From UBA1227 sp045642705 (GTDB taxonomy: Bacteria > Bacillota > Clostridia > Oscillospirales > Acutalibacteraceae), in the NCBI GenBank assembly GCA_045642705.1, contig JAZUJK010000024.1:1-56710 (forward strand): a stretch of 56,710 nucleotides of DNA, in the 5' to 3' direction. A program made the translations under genes and the position numbers. Under the pieces are notes generated by a model, which made no database searches, was not told the DNA's origin, and saw nothing but the letters and a program-made list of their open reading frames with translations. Shown piece by piece: positions 25,660 through 34,503 of the stretch; positions within the stretch are counted from its first letter, which is position 1, and each line of letters opens with the position of its first letter.

Positions 25660-26970
25660 TTATAGATTTCTATTATCAATTACTCTCTTGGCCTTACCCT
25701 CGGAACGTTCAATCGATTTCGGGTTAACAAGTCTTACCTTGGCACCGATACCAAGAACTGAGCGAAGTCTCTCGGTGATTGATTTCTCAATTGTTTCAAT
25801 AGATTTAATTTCATCTGTGAAGAGTTCTTCACTCATTTCAACATTAACTTCAAATGTGTCAGTATTATTAACTCTGCCAACAATGATTTGATAGTTTGGT
25901 GTTACGCTGCCTCCGGCAACCTTAAGAAGAACTTCCTCAATCTGGCTTGGGAATACATTGACACCACGAATGATAAGCATATCGTCTGATCTGCCCTGTG
26001 GCTTGTTCATACGGATATGTGTTCTGCCACATGAGCAAGGCTCAGTGATAAGTGAGCATATATCCTTCGTTCTATATCTGATAACTGGGAATGCTTCCTT
26101 GGTCAAACTTGTGAAAACAAGTTCACCCATAGATCCCTCAGGTAGCACTTCTTCAGTCTCTGGATCGATAATTTCTACAATGAAATTATCCTCCCAGACA
26201 TGCATGCCATGCTGCTGTGTGCACTCACATGCAACACCTGGTCCCATTACTTCTGATAAACCATAGATATCATATGCCTTGATTCCGAGTTTGCTCTCAA
26301 GCTGAGATCTCATCTCCTCAGTCCAAGGTTCTGCACCAAAGATACCTATACGCAATTTGATTTGGTCACGCAAACCGCGCTTCTCAATCTCCTCTGCAAG
26401 ATACATTCCATATGACGGTGTACAGCAGAGTACAGTGGCACCGAAATCAATCATTGTTTGAATCTGAAGGTCAGTATTTCCTGCTGACATTGGTATTACA
26501 GTAGCACCGAGTTTTTCGATACCATAATGAACACCAAAGCCACCCGTGAATAGTCCATATCCAAAAGACACCTGAACAATATCCTCTGGTGTAACGCCTA
26601 TTCCTGTGAGCATTCTTGATATACAGTCAGCCCACATTTCAATATCGTTATCAGTATATCCAACAACAATTCTCTTACCTGTTGTGCCTGATGATGCATG
26701 AACTCTCTTAACTTCACTCATTGGAACTGCGAACAGTCCATAAGGATAATAATCACGCAAATCATTCTTATATGAAAATGGAAGTTTGTGTAAATCTTCT
26801 ACGCCATGGATATCAGAAGGCTTCAGCCCCAATTCATCCATACGATTTCTAAAGCATTCAACATTTTCATATGAACGCTTAACCTGATTTACAAGTCGCT
26901 CAGACTGAAGTTTCTTGAGTTCAGCCCTATCGAGCGCCTCTATTTCCTTGTTGTACATTAAATTAGACAT
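25660..26970 (-). CDS. Phenylacetate-CoA ligase (AMP-forming)
   Basis: ANL-superfamily enzyme that activates phenylacetate or a related aryl acid to its CoA ester. Motifs are VHASSGTTGKRIVVGYT (ATP loop), SFGYGLFTGGFGVHYG, DIYGLSEVMGPGVACEC and GRSDDMLIIRGVNVFPSQIE at the hinge. Length 436 matches PaaK. In anaerobes such genes often accompany aromatic amino acid fermentation; no indolepyruvate oxidoreductase is next to it here. AAAGGTGA precedes the ATG. Confidence 0.92.
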   Translation of the reverse strand: MSNLMYNKEIEALDRAELKKLQSERLVNQVKRSYENVECFRNRMDELGLKPSDIHGVEDLHKLPFSYKNDLRDYYPYGLFAVPMSEVKRVHASSGTTGKRIVVGYTDNDIEMWADCISRMLTGIGVTPEDIVQVSFGYGLFTGGFGVHYGIEKLGATVIPMSAGNTDLQIQTMIDFGATVLCCTPSYGMYLAEEIEKRGLRDQIKLRIGIFGAEPWTEEMRSQLESKLGIKAYDIYGLSEVMGPGVACECTQQHGMHVWEDNFIVEIIDPETEEVLPEGSMGELVFTSLTKEAFPVIRYRTKDICSLITEPCSCGRTHIRMNKPQGRSDDMLIIRGVNVFPSQIEEVLLKVAGGSVTPNYQIIVGRVNNTDTFEVNVEMSEELFTDEIKSIETIEKSITERLRSVLGIGAKVRLVNPKSIERSEGKAKRVIDNRNL

Positions 26971-27040
26971 TATAAAGTCACCTTTTTAAAACTTATACGA
27001 GAGATTTTAGCAAATGTAAAAAGCATATACAAGTGAAATA

Positions 27041-27601
27041 TTAAATAATAGTGTCTCTCGTTACGATATAATCCACCTTTTTATCATGAGGCAGAGTTTC
27101 TATTTCATCGAGTACTTGGAATGGATATGCAAGTGAAACTTTGATGAAATGAGTACCTGCGGCCTCCTCTTTTTCTATGTAACTATCATAGAATCCGCCA
27201 CCGTATCCCAGGCGATTCTTATTCTTATCAAATGCGAGTCCTGGAAGAATCATTAGCACTTCTTTCTCATGTAGAACAGGCTCATCACCACATGGTTCAG
27301 GGATTTTGCAATATCCAAAATCAATATTGTCAAACGATGTAATCTTAAAGAATTCCATCTCCCTCTCACCCAAAACTTTTGGCACACCTACGGTTTTTCC
27401 GTCTCTCCATGCCGCCTCAATTATGAGGTCTGTAATTATCTCGGTATTGTATGGAAGATATGAATAAATCACGCTTGCGTTCTTATAGATATCCGTTTTT
27501 ATAAACTCATTTGAGAGGGCCGTTGAATAGGTTAGAACCTCTCCAACGCTAAGGTCTGCCTTCATATTTTTAATAAACTTTCTAGCATTCTGTTTATCCA
27601 A
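27041..27601 (-). CDS. 5-formyltetrahydrofolate cyclo-ligase
   Basis: Converts 5-formyl-THF to 5,10-methenyl-THF with ATP, returning a storage or by-product folate to the active pool. The family motif GYGGGFYDSYIE and the C-terminal LPHDKKVDYIVT are present. The frame opens at a TTG at 27628 without ribosome binding site; a TTG at 27601 (MDKQNARKFIKNM) has GGAGTGG 5 nt upstream and gives 186 residues, aligning with the normal start of the family. It is divergent from fhs, so folate genes face each other across 173 bp. Confidence 0.9.
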   Translation of the reverse strand: MDKQNARKFIKNMKADLSVGEVLTYSTALSNEFIKTDIYKNASVIYSYLPYNTEIITDLIIEAAWRDGKTVGVPKVLGEREMEFFKITSFDNIDFGYCKIPEPCGDEPVLHEKEVLMILPGLAFDKNKNRLGYGGGFYDSYIEKEEAAGTHFIKVSLAYPFQVLDEIETLPHDKKVDYIVTRDTII

Positions 27602-27712
27602 ATAAACCACTCCAAATTCAATGTGCAATATGCATTAAAATATCTCATTCAACTAAAATAATTGTGGTGTTTTATCCATTTATTATTTATCACAAAGAAA
27701 CTATAATATCTA

Positions 27713-27740
27713 TTGTAAATTTATTTTAATTTATTATAAC
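27713..27740 (+). promoter_or_regulatory. Predicted promoter of the C1-THF operon
   Basis: TTGTAA (27713-27718) and TATAAC (27735-27740) with a 16-bp spacer, about 35 bp before fhs. The whole 27602-27774 region is AT-rich and shows no folate riboswitch motif. Confidence 0.4.
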
Positions 27741-27774
27741 GCAAAACTTATATTTTTGAAAGGCGGGCAAAAAA

Positions 27775-29448
27775 ATGGCAAAATCAGACATTGAAATCGC
27801 ACAAGAAGCAACACCGGAGCGTATAGATAAAATCGCAGCAAAACTCGGTCTTACAGAAAATGACTTCGAATATTATGGATGGTACAAGGCAAAAGTTGAT
27901 TACAACATTTTGAAAAAGCCTCACGACAAAGCACCTGGCAAAGTAATCCTTGTCACTGCAATCAATCCTACACCAGCAGGAGAAGGCAAGACAACAACAT
28001 CCGTTGGTCTTGCAGATGCTCTCGCTAAGATTAACAAGAACGTAGTTCTTGCCCTTCGCGAGCCTTCACTTGGTCCTGTATTTGGTGTCAAGGGTGGTGC
28101 CGCAGGAGGCGGATATGCACAGGTAGTTCCTATGGAGGATATCAACCTCCACTTTACAGGTGACTTCCATGCACTTGGTGCTGCTAACAATCTCCTTGCA
28201 GCAATGCTCGACAACCACATTTTCCAGGGCAACGAGCTCGATATCGACACACGTCGAGTTGTATGGAGACGTTGCGTAGATATGAACGACAGGCAGCTCC
28301 GTAATATCGTATGTGGTATGGGCGGCAAGGCTCATGGTGTACCACGCGAGGACGGATTTGATATCACAGTAGCATCAGAAGTTATGGCTGCATTCTGCCT
28401 CGCAACAAGCCTTGACGACCTCAAGGCACGTTTTTCAAGAATCGTTGTTGCATATAACAGAAGCGGCGAGCCTGTTACAGCAGGCCAGCTCGGTGCAGAG
28501 GGCGCAATGACCGCTCTCCTAAAGGATGCATTAAAGCCTAATCTTGTACAGACACTCGAGGGAACACCAGCATTTGTTCACGGCGGTCCATTCGCCAACA
28601 TCGCACACGGCTGTAACTCAGTTATGGCTACTAACATGGCTCGCTATTTCGGTGACTATGTTGTAACAGAGGCAGGCTTTGGCGCTGACCTCGGTGCAGA
28701 AAAATTCCTCGATATCAAGTGCCGTCTTGCAGATATCAAGCCATCAGCAGTTGTAGTTGTTGCAACAATTCGTGCTCTAAAATACAACGGTGGCGTTCCT
28801 AAGACAGAGACAGGCGTCGAAAATCTCGAGGCTCTCGAGAAAGGTCTTCCTAACCTTCTCAAGCATGTTGAAAATATCACTCAGGTTTATGGTCTTCCTT
28901 GCGTTGTTGCAATCAATAGATTCGTAGCAGACACTGATGCTGAAATTGAACTTGTTACAAGAAAGTGCAAGGAACTCGGCGTAAACGTTAAGATGTCTGA
29001 GGTATGGGGAAAAGGCGGAAATGGCGGCATAGAGCTTGCAGAAGAAGTAGTAAGACTCTGTGAAGAGCCAAACAACTTCCAGTTCTCATATGACCTCGAC
29101 CTTCCAATTAAGGATAAGATTGAGGCAATCGCCAAGAAGATCTATGGCGCGGATGGCGTAGTATATGCAGGCAAGGTTTCTCAGGAGATTGAGTCCCTCG
29201 AGAAACTCGGATTTGGTAAGCTACCAATTTGTATGGCCAAGACCCAGTATTCACTCACCGATGACCAGACCAAACTTGGTCGTCCAACAGGCTTCAATAT
29301 CACAGTTCGCAATATCACAGTATCTGCAGGTGCTGGATTCCTTGTAGTTCTTACAGGCGATATCATGAAAATGCCTGGACTTCCTAAGGCTCCAGCAGCT
29401 CTCAAGATTGATGTTGATAGCACAGGTAAAATTTCCGGATTGTTCTAA
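27775..29448 (+). CDS. fhs: Formate-tetrahydrofolate ligase
   Basis: ATP-dependent formation of 10-formyl-THF from formate, the entry of the methyl branch of the Wood-Ljungdahl pathway. The ATP site INPTPAGEGKTTTSVGLADA (residues 63-82), REPSLGPVFGVKGGAAGGGY and the FTGDFHALGAANNLLAA segment are all diagnostic. 557 residues, normal. AAAGGCGGG precedes the ATG. First gene of an eight-gene C1 and lipoyl operon, with fchA 22 nt downstream. Confidence 0.98.
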   Translation: MAKSDIEIAQEATPERIDKIAAKLGLTENDFEYYGWYKAKVDYNILKKPHDKAPGKVILVTAINPTPAGEGKTTTSVGLADALAKINKNVVLALREPSLGPVFGVKGGAAGGGYAQVVPMEDINLHFTGDFHALGAANNLLAAMLDNHIFQGNELDIDTRRVVWRRCVDMNDRQLRNIVCGMGGKAHGVPREDGFDITVASEVMAAFCLATSLDDLKARFSRIVVAYNRSGEPVTAGQLGAEGAMTALLKDALKPNLVQTLEGTPAFVHGGPFANIAHGCNSVMATNMARYFGDYVVTEAGFGADLGAEKFLDIKCRLADIKPSAVVVVATIRALKYNGGVPKTETGVENLEALEKGLPNLLKHVENITQVYGLPCVVAINRFVADTDAEIELVTRKCKELGVNVKMSEVWGKGGNGGIELAEEVVRLCEEPNNFQFSYDLDLPIKDKIEAIAKKIYGADGVVYAGKVSQEIESLEKLGFGKLPICMAKTQYSLTDDQTKLGRPTGFNITVRNITVSAGAGFLVVLTGDIMKMPGLPKAPAALKIDVDSTGKISGLF

Positions 29449-29470
29449 TTTAAGATAGGAGGACTACCCG

Positions 29471-30109
29471 ATGAGTAATATCCCACAGTGGTCCTGCGAA
29501 AAGTTCGTCAATGAGACATACTCCAAAGCACCAGTACCTGGCGGTGGCGGAGTAGCTGCTCTCGTTGGAAGTATTGGAACTGCTCTCGCAGGCATGGTTT
29601 GCAACCTCACAACTGGCAAGAAAAAATATGCCGAGTATGAGGATGACATTCAGCGTATCCTTTTGGAGGCTCAAGAATTGCAAGATGCATTGCTGGCTCT
29701 AATTGATAGAGACGCTGAGAACTTCTATCCTCTATCACAGTGCTATGGCCTACCAGCCGAGACTGATGAGGAAAAAGAAATCAAGCATGAAAAGATGCAA
29801 GCGTGCCTGAAAGTTGCAATCTCTGCTCCAATTGAAATTGTAAAAATAACTTACCAAGCAATTAAACTTCATGATGAGCTTGTGACCAAGGGTTCCAAGC
29901 TCGCCGTATCCGATGTCGGATGTGGTGTAGTATGCCTAAAAGCCGCATTACAGAGCGGTTGGCTCAATATCATGATTAATCTTAAATCGATCGACGATGC
30001 TCAATTTGTAAGCAAAGTGGAAGCAGAACTACTTCCTCTTGTTGCTGATGGTGAGGCCCTCGCTGATAAAATTTATAACGATGTTAAAACACAACTTGCA
30101 TATAAATAA
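29471..30109 (+). CDS. fchA: Methenyl-tetrahydrofolate cyclohydrolase FchA
   Basis: Cyclodeaminase-fold protein that interconverts 10-formyl-THF and 5,10-methenyl-THF. Family signatures are TYSKAPVPGGGGVAALVGSI near the N-terminus and GSKLAVSDVGCGVVCLKAAL in the second half, as in FTCD cyclodeaminase domains. 212 residues, all helical. Its place between fhs and folD is the classic order in acetogenic clusters. It should carry the cyclohydrolase step, since the FolD beside it lacks the key Lys. AGGAGG precedes the ATG. Confidence 0.95.
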   Translation: MSNIPQWSCEKFVNETYSKAPVPGGGGVAALVGSIGTALAGMVCNLTTGKKKYAEYEDDIQRILLEAQELQDALLALIDRDAENFYPLSQCYGLPAETDEEKEIKHEKMQACLKVAISAPIEIVKITYQAIKLHDELVTKGSKLAVSDVGCGVVCLKAALQSGWLNIMINLKSIDDAQFVSKVEAELLPLVADGEALADKIYNDVKTQLAYK

Positions 30110-30121
30110 GGAGATAGAAAA

Positions 30122-31099
30122 ATGGCACAACTACTAGATTGCAAGCTTGTTGCTCAATCAATAAAGGATGATTGCAAAGCACAGGCAGACGCGCTTAGAG
30201 CACAGGGCATTTCTCCAAAACTCGCGCTTATGCGTGTAGGTGAGAAAGGACCTGACCTCTCATATGAAAAAGGAATATTTGCCACAGCAGAGGCAACCGG
30301 AATTGAAGTAGAAGTTCATGCTCTCCCTGCTGATATTTCACAGGATGATTACATTGCTGAATTTAAGAAAGTCAATGCAGATCCAACCGTTCATGGCATT
30401 CTTGCTTTCCGCCCACTCGACAATATCGATGAGACAGTAGCAATCACTGAGAACCTCAGCGCCATCAAGGACTGCGATGCTTCCACAGCCGAGAACATGG
30501 GCAAAGTAGTGCTTGGTGATCCAACAGCTCTACCTCCTTGCACCGCTGCTGCTATCATGGAAGTCATCGACTTCTATGCAGATGAAATCAAGGCACATGT
30601 TGCCAAGAAATATAAGACTCCAGAACTTGCCAAGCCAGAGCAGGCAGCGGATGTATGCTGCGGTCTCGACGTTTGCATCATCAACAACTCAAACGTTATC
30701 GGCAAGCCTCTTGCTATGATGCTAACAAACCGCTTTGCAACAGTATCAATCGTTCATCATTTGACACATAGCGAAGTAAAGAATGATTATATTAAGCGCG
30801 CAGACGTAGTCGTATGCGCAACACCTTTCAAGGATTCAGTTACAGCCGATATGATTCCTGATGATGCAATCGTTATCGACGCAGCCGTAGTTCGTGAGAA
30901 GGCATTTGATGAAAATGGTGAGCCTATCATGAATGAAAAGACTGGCAGACAGAAGATTAACACATTTGGCTGTTGCTCAGCTGATGTGGAGGAAAAGGCT
31001 GCTTATAAAACTCCAGTACCAGGTGTTGGTGCAATCACTTCTGCCCTACTCGCCAAGAACCTTATCAAGGCTTGTAAAGTACAGAATGGCATAGACTAA
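30122..31099 (+). CDS. folD: Methylenetetrahydrofolate dehydrogenase (FolD family), probably without cyclohydrolase activity
   Basis: Interconverts methenyl- and methylene-THF with NAD(P). The FolD fold is clear: PTVHGILAFRPLDNID, ALPPCTAAAIMEVI, the Rossmann part with NNSNVIGKPLAMML, and TPVPGVGAITSALLAKNL. Aligned without gaps to the E. coli enzyme, the catalytic Tyr is kept (Y48, LSYEKGIF) but the Lys four residues on, essential for cyclohydrolase, is Ile (I52). About 30 residues longer than usual because of an insert near 165-180. Thirteen nt after fchA. Confidence 0.94.
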   Translation: MAQLLDCKLVAQSIKDDCKAQADALRAQGISPKLALMRVGEKGPDLSYEKGIFATAEATGIEVEVHALPADISQDDYIAEFKKVNADPTVHGILAFRPLDNIDETVAITENLSAIKDCDASTAENMGKVVLGDPTALPPCTAAAIMEVIDFYADEIKAHVAKKYKTPELAKPEQAADVCCGLDVCIINNSNVIGKPLAMMLTNRFATVSIVHHLTHSEVKNDYIKRADVVVCATPFKDSVTADMIPDDAIVIDAAVVREKAFDENGEPIMNEKTGRQKINTFGCCSADVEEKAAYKTPVPGVGAITSALLAKNLIKACKVQNGID

Positions 31100-31110
31100 G
31101 GAGGAACAAA

Positions 31111-31785
31111 ATGATTATTACAAGAAAGAAACCATATGAGGAGCTCCTCGCTATGCTCGGAGATGCAAAGCGCGTAGCACTTGTAGGTTGCGCCTCTTGT
31201 GCGACCTCATGTGAAACAGGTGGCGAGCCAGAGATGGCTGCGCTAACAGAAGCGCTTCGCGCAGACGGAATAGAAGTTGTTGGCACAGTCTATCCAGACG
31301 AGGCTTGCCAGAAACTTCTCGTAAAGAAAGAAATCAAGGCTGTACGCGATGCAGAATTTGACGCATTTATTTCACTCGCATGTGGAAACGGCGCTCAGAC
31401 TCTCGCTCAAGTAACTGACAAACCAGTATACCCAGCCAACAATACAATGTTCCTAGGACAAGTAGAGCGTATCGGTATATTCAATGAGATGTGCCGCATG
31501 TGTGGAGACTGCGAAATCGGTCACACAGGTGGAATATGCCCTATCACAAAATGTGCAAAGTCACTTGTAAACGGCCCTTGTGGCGGTCAAAAGAATGGCA
31601 AGTGCGAAGTCAATCCAGAGAACGACTGTGCTTGGATTCTCATCTATAACAAGATGAAGGAGCAAGGCAAAGAGCAGCAGTTCATTGATCAGCTCCTTGA
31701 TGACAAGGCATACGGCGCATATTCATATCCTAGAACAGTAAATCTAAAAGAAGAGAAAAAAGCAGCAGAGGAGGCAGCAGAATGA
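31111..31785 (+). CDS. metV: MetV, zinc/iron-sulfur partner subunit of methylenetetrahydrofolate reductase
   Basis: 224 residues of the MTHFR C-terminal-like family found with MetF in acetogens, where MetVF reduces methylene-THF. Cysteines are abundant: C27, C30 and C34 (GCASCATSC), then C128, C131, C134, C143, C148, C157, C165 and C173 (MCRMCGDCEIGHTGGICPI, NGPCGGQKNGKCEV). In the known enzymes these hold zinc and [4Fe-4S] clusters. It overlaps metF by 4 nt. The RnfC2 subunit that joins MetVF in several acetogens is not here; lpdA takes that place in the gene order. Confidence 0.9.
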   Translation: MIITRKKPYEELLAMLGDAKRVALVGCASCATSCETGGEPEMAALTEALRADGIEVVGTVYPDEACQKLLVKKEIKAVRDAEFDAFISLACGNGAQTLAQVTDKPVYPANNTMFLGQVERIGIFNEMCRMCGDCEIGHTGGICPITKCAKSLVNGPCGGQKNGKCEVNPENDCAWILIYNKMKEQGKEQQFIDQLLDDKAYGAYSYPRTVNLKEEKKAAEEAAE

Positions 31786-32705
31786 GTGATTTAAGAAATG
31801 CATTCGATGCAGGAAAATTTGCTGTAACAGCTGAGATGGCTCCTCCTAAGGGTGCTGATTTTTCTGAACAATTAGAAGTAGCACAGCTCCTAAAAGGAAA
31901 GGTGCATGGAATCAACGTTACAGACATGCAGAGCGCATGCCTCAAGGCTTCATCTATCGGTCTCTGTGCGGCTCTCAAGGCCGAGGGACTAAATCCTATC
32001 ATTCAGATGACAGGACGTGACCGCTCACGTATGGCAATCATGGGCGATATGCTCTCCGCATACGCTCTTGGCATTGATACTATGCTAGCCCTTACAGGTG
32101 ACCATACAACTGTTGGTGACTGCAAAGACTCCAAGCCTGTATTTGATCTCGATTCAGTTGGAATCCTCAATATGCTCTCCAAAATGGAAGCAACAGGTCT
32201 TGATTGTGGTGGCAATGAGCTCAGTGGTCCAGCACCTGTTTTCTATAAAGGCGCTTGTGTAACCCCTGTATATGAGCCACAGATTATGCAGATTGCCAAG
32301 CTCAAGAAAAAAGTAGATGCTGGTGCTGAATATATTCAGACACAGGGCATATTTGATGTAGAAGCATTAAAGAGATTTATGGATGCTGTAGAGAAAGCCA
32401 ATATAAACGTACATATTATGGCTGGTATCATTCCTCTCAAGGCTGCTGGCATGGCTAAATTTATGAATGCCAATGTTCCAGGAATCGATGTTCCTGACTG
32501 GATGATTGAGCGCCTCGCTGCAGCTGCTGCCGAGGGCAAGGAGAAGGACATTAAGGGCCTTCCTGCCAAGGCAGGCATCGAGATGGCAGCCGATATGGTT
32601 CGCCAGATAAAAGAAGAAGGAATCTGCGACGGTGTACATATCATGGCAATCGGAGCAGAGAAGAATGTACCTATCATTCTTGAGAAAGCAGGAGTAGAGA
32701 TATGA
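31782..32705 (+). CDS. metF: 5,10-Methylenetetrahydrofolate reductase (MetF type)
   Basis: FAD-dependent TIM-barrel enzyme that makes 5-methyl-THF. It carries the MetF patterns VTAEMAPPKGAD near the start (active-site Glu), KVHGINVTDMQSA, LALTGDHTTVGD and DAGAEYIQTQGIFD. 307 residues. Overlaps of 4 nt at both ends (ATGA with metV, ATGA with lpdA) imply tight coupling of the three products. The physiological electron donor cannot be read from the sequence. Confidence 0.93.
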   Translation: MSDLRNAFDAGKFAVTAEMAPPKGADFSEQLEVAQLLKGKVHGINVTDMQSACLKASSIGLCAALKAEGLNPIIQMTGRDRSRMAIMGDMLSAYALGIDTMLALTGDHTTVGDCKDSKPVFDLDSVGILNMLSKMEATGLDCGGNELSGPAPVFYKGACVTPVYEPQIMQIAKLKKKVDAGAEYIQTQGIFDVEALKRFMDAVEKANINVHIMAGIIPLKAAGMAKFMNANVPGIDVPDWMIERLAAAAAEGKEKDIKGLPAKAGIEMAADMVRQIKEEGICDGVHIMAIGAEKNVPIILEKAGVEI

Positions 32706-34093
32706 AGATAACCATTATCGGAGCAGGTCCTGGCGGTTATGAATCTGCCATCTATGCTGCCAAGCGTGGCGCAGAAGTTGTTCTCATCGAGAAGGACAAG
32801 CTCGGTGGCACATGTCTCAACCGTGGCTGTATCCCAACCAAGGCATTCCTTGCTTCTTATGATATAAACTGCGCAGTAAATGATGCAGCAGACTTTGGAA
32901 TTAATATTCCAGAGGGCGATATATCAATAGACTATCCTGCAATTCTTGCGCGCAAGAACAAAGTTATGGAAAGCCTTGTAAAAGGAATCGCCTTCCTTGA
33001 AGAAAAGGCTGGAGTCACAATAATAAATGGCACAGGTTCAATAATCGATGCCCACAATGTACATGTTGACAAGGCTGATGGTACATCAGAGGATATCGCA
33101 ACCGATGCCATTATTCTTGCAACTGGTTCTGTTCCAGTTGCACCTGCCATTTTCAAAGTAAATGGTAAGAATGTAATCACATCCAATGAAGTGCTTGATT
33201 TTGATAAAGCACCAGAATCAATGATTTTAGTCGGTGGCGGAGTAATCGGTTGCGAAATTGGTCAGTTCCTCCATGCTATGGGAACTGAGATGATAATTGT
33301 CGAGGCCCTGCCTCGTCTTGTTGCAACAATGGATGAAGATGTATCCAAGCAAATCGCTCGCCAATTCAAGAAGGAAAAGATTAAAGTCATCTGTGATGAT
33401 GGAATAAAAGAAGTAAATCCAAGTGATGACCACGTAGATGTTGTTCTTGCCTCTGGCAAAGAACTCTCTGCAGAATATGTTCTCGTCGCTGTTGGTCGTG
33501 CTCCATATACTGAGGGACTCGGACTCGACGCCGCTGGTGTCGCAATGGACGAGCGCCATCGCGTAATTGTTGACGACCATATGAGAACCAACATCGACGA
33601 CATTTATGCAATTGGCGACATAGTGCCAACTGCTCAGCTCGCTCACGTTGCCTCCAAGGAAGGCATGGTAGCAGTTGATAACATCTTGGGTGAAGACCGC
33701 AAGATGACCTACCACGCTGTACCAGGTTGCGTTTTCACTAACCCTGAGCTCGCTTCCTGTGGCACACTTGAAAAAGATTTAATAGCACAAGGTAAGGAAG
33801 TTGACGTCGACTATAGAGTGGGACGTTGTGACTTCAAGAGCCTCGGTAAAGCTCAGGCATCTGGCCATATCGCTGGCTTTGTAAAAGTAATTGTTGATAT
33901 GAATGACGTTCTAATCGGTGCGGAGATTGTTGGTGCACGTGCATCAGATATGCTTCAAGTACTTACAACTGCTGTTGAATGTGGTTTGACCGCAGAGCAG
34001 GTTAGCAATTCCATTTTCCCTCACCCTACAATGTCTGAAGGAATCAGAGAAGCTATTCACGATATCAACGGTCTTGCCATTACCAAACTATGA
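32702..34093 (+). CDS. lpdA: Dihydrolipoyl dehydrogenase
   Basis: FAD disulfide reductase that reoxidises dihydrolipoyl groups with NAD. The N-terminal FAD loop is IIGAGPGGYESA. The redox disulfide is C38-C43 (GGTCLNRGCIPTKAFL), the NAD loop is LVGGGVIGCEIGQF, the second FAD site is IYAIGDIVPTAQLAH, and the His-Glu pair is near the end (FPHPTMSEG). No lipoyl domain is fused; GcvH downstream supplies the lipoyl group. It overlaps metF by 4 nt, so the cluster treats it as part of the C1 pathway. Confidence 0.95.
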   Translation: MKITIIGAGPGGYESAIYAAKRGAEVVLIEKDKLGGTCLNRGCIPTKAFLASYDINCAVNDAADFGINIPEGDISIDYPAILARKNKVMESLVKGIAFLEEKAGVTIINGTGSIIDAHNVHVDKADGTSEDIATDAIILATGSVPVAPAIFKVNGKNVITSNEVLDFDKAPESMILVGGGVIGCEIGQFLHAMGTEMIIVEALPRLVATMDEDVSKQIARQFKKEKIKVICDDGIKEVNPSDDHVDVVLASGKELSAEYVLVAVGRAPYTEGLGLDAAGVAMDERHRVIVDDHMRTNIDDIYAIGDIVPTAQLAHVASKEGMVAVDNILGEDRKMTYHAVPGCVFTNPELASCGTLEKDLIAQGKEVDVDYRVGRCDFKSLGKAQASGHIAGFVKVIVDMNDVLIGAEIVGARASDMLQVLTTAVECGLTAEQVSNSIFPHPTMSEGIREAIHDINGLAITKL

Positions 34094-34135
34094 TAGTATT
34101 ATTAGGGTGTAATTATAATAAAAGGAGTTTTTGAT

Positions 34136-34501
34136 ATGTCAGAATTCAAGTTTACAAAAGATCACGCATGGGTTCTTGTAAATGGTGATACTGCCAAGAT
34201 TGGCATCACACCTTACGCAGCAGAGCAACTCGGTGACATCGTATATGTTGACCTTCTTGAAGAGGGAGATACATTGTCTGCTGGTGATATTTTCACAGAG
34301 GTTGAATCTTCTAAGACTTCTTCTGAAGTACCTTCTCCAATTTCAGGTGAAATTGTTGCTGTTAACACAGACCTTGATGATGAACCAGAAGCAATCAATG
34401 ATGACGCTTTCGCATCATGGATTCTCGAGATCAAGCTCGACGACGAATCAGAACTTGACGAACTTCTCGATGCCGATGCATACGATGCTCTCTGCGAATA
34501 A
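34136..34501 (+). CDS. gcvH: Glycine cleavage system H-like lipoyl carrier protein
   Basis: 121 residues of the H-protein fold. The start DHAWVLVNGDTAKIGITPYA and LGDIVYVDLLEEGD are diagnostic. The lipoylated residue is K60 in VESSKTSSEVPSP. The C-terminus ends EDALCE-like, acidic. AAAGGAG precedes the ATG. GcvT and GcvP are not in the window, so this H-protein either serves a glycine cleavage/synthase system elsewhere or a separate role with LpdA and MetVF. LplA follows after 2 nt. Confidence 0.93.
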   Translation: MSEFKFTKDHAWVLVNGDTAKIGITPYAAEQLGDIVYVDLLEEGDTLSAGDIFTEVESSKTSSEVPSPISGEIVAVNTDLDDEPEAINDDAFASWILEIKLDDESELDELLDADAYDALCE

Positions 34502-34503
34502 AG

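Noticed and set aside
27602..27774. Tetrahydrofolate riboswitch upstream of fhs
   Set aside because: The region is AT-rich without the conserved folate aptamer sequences.
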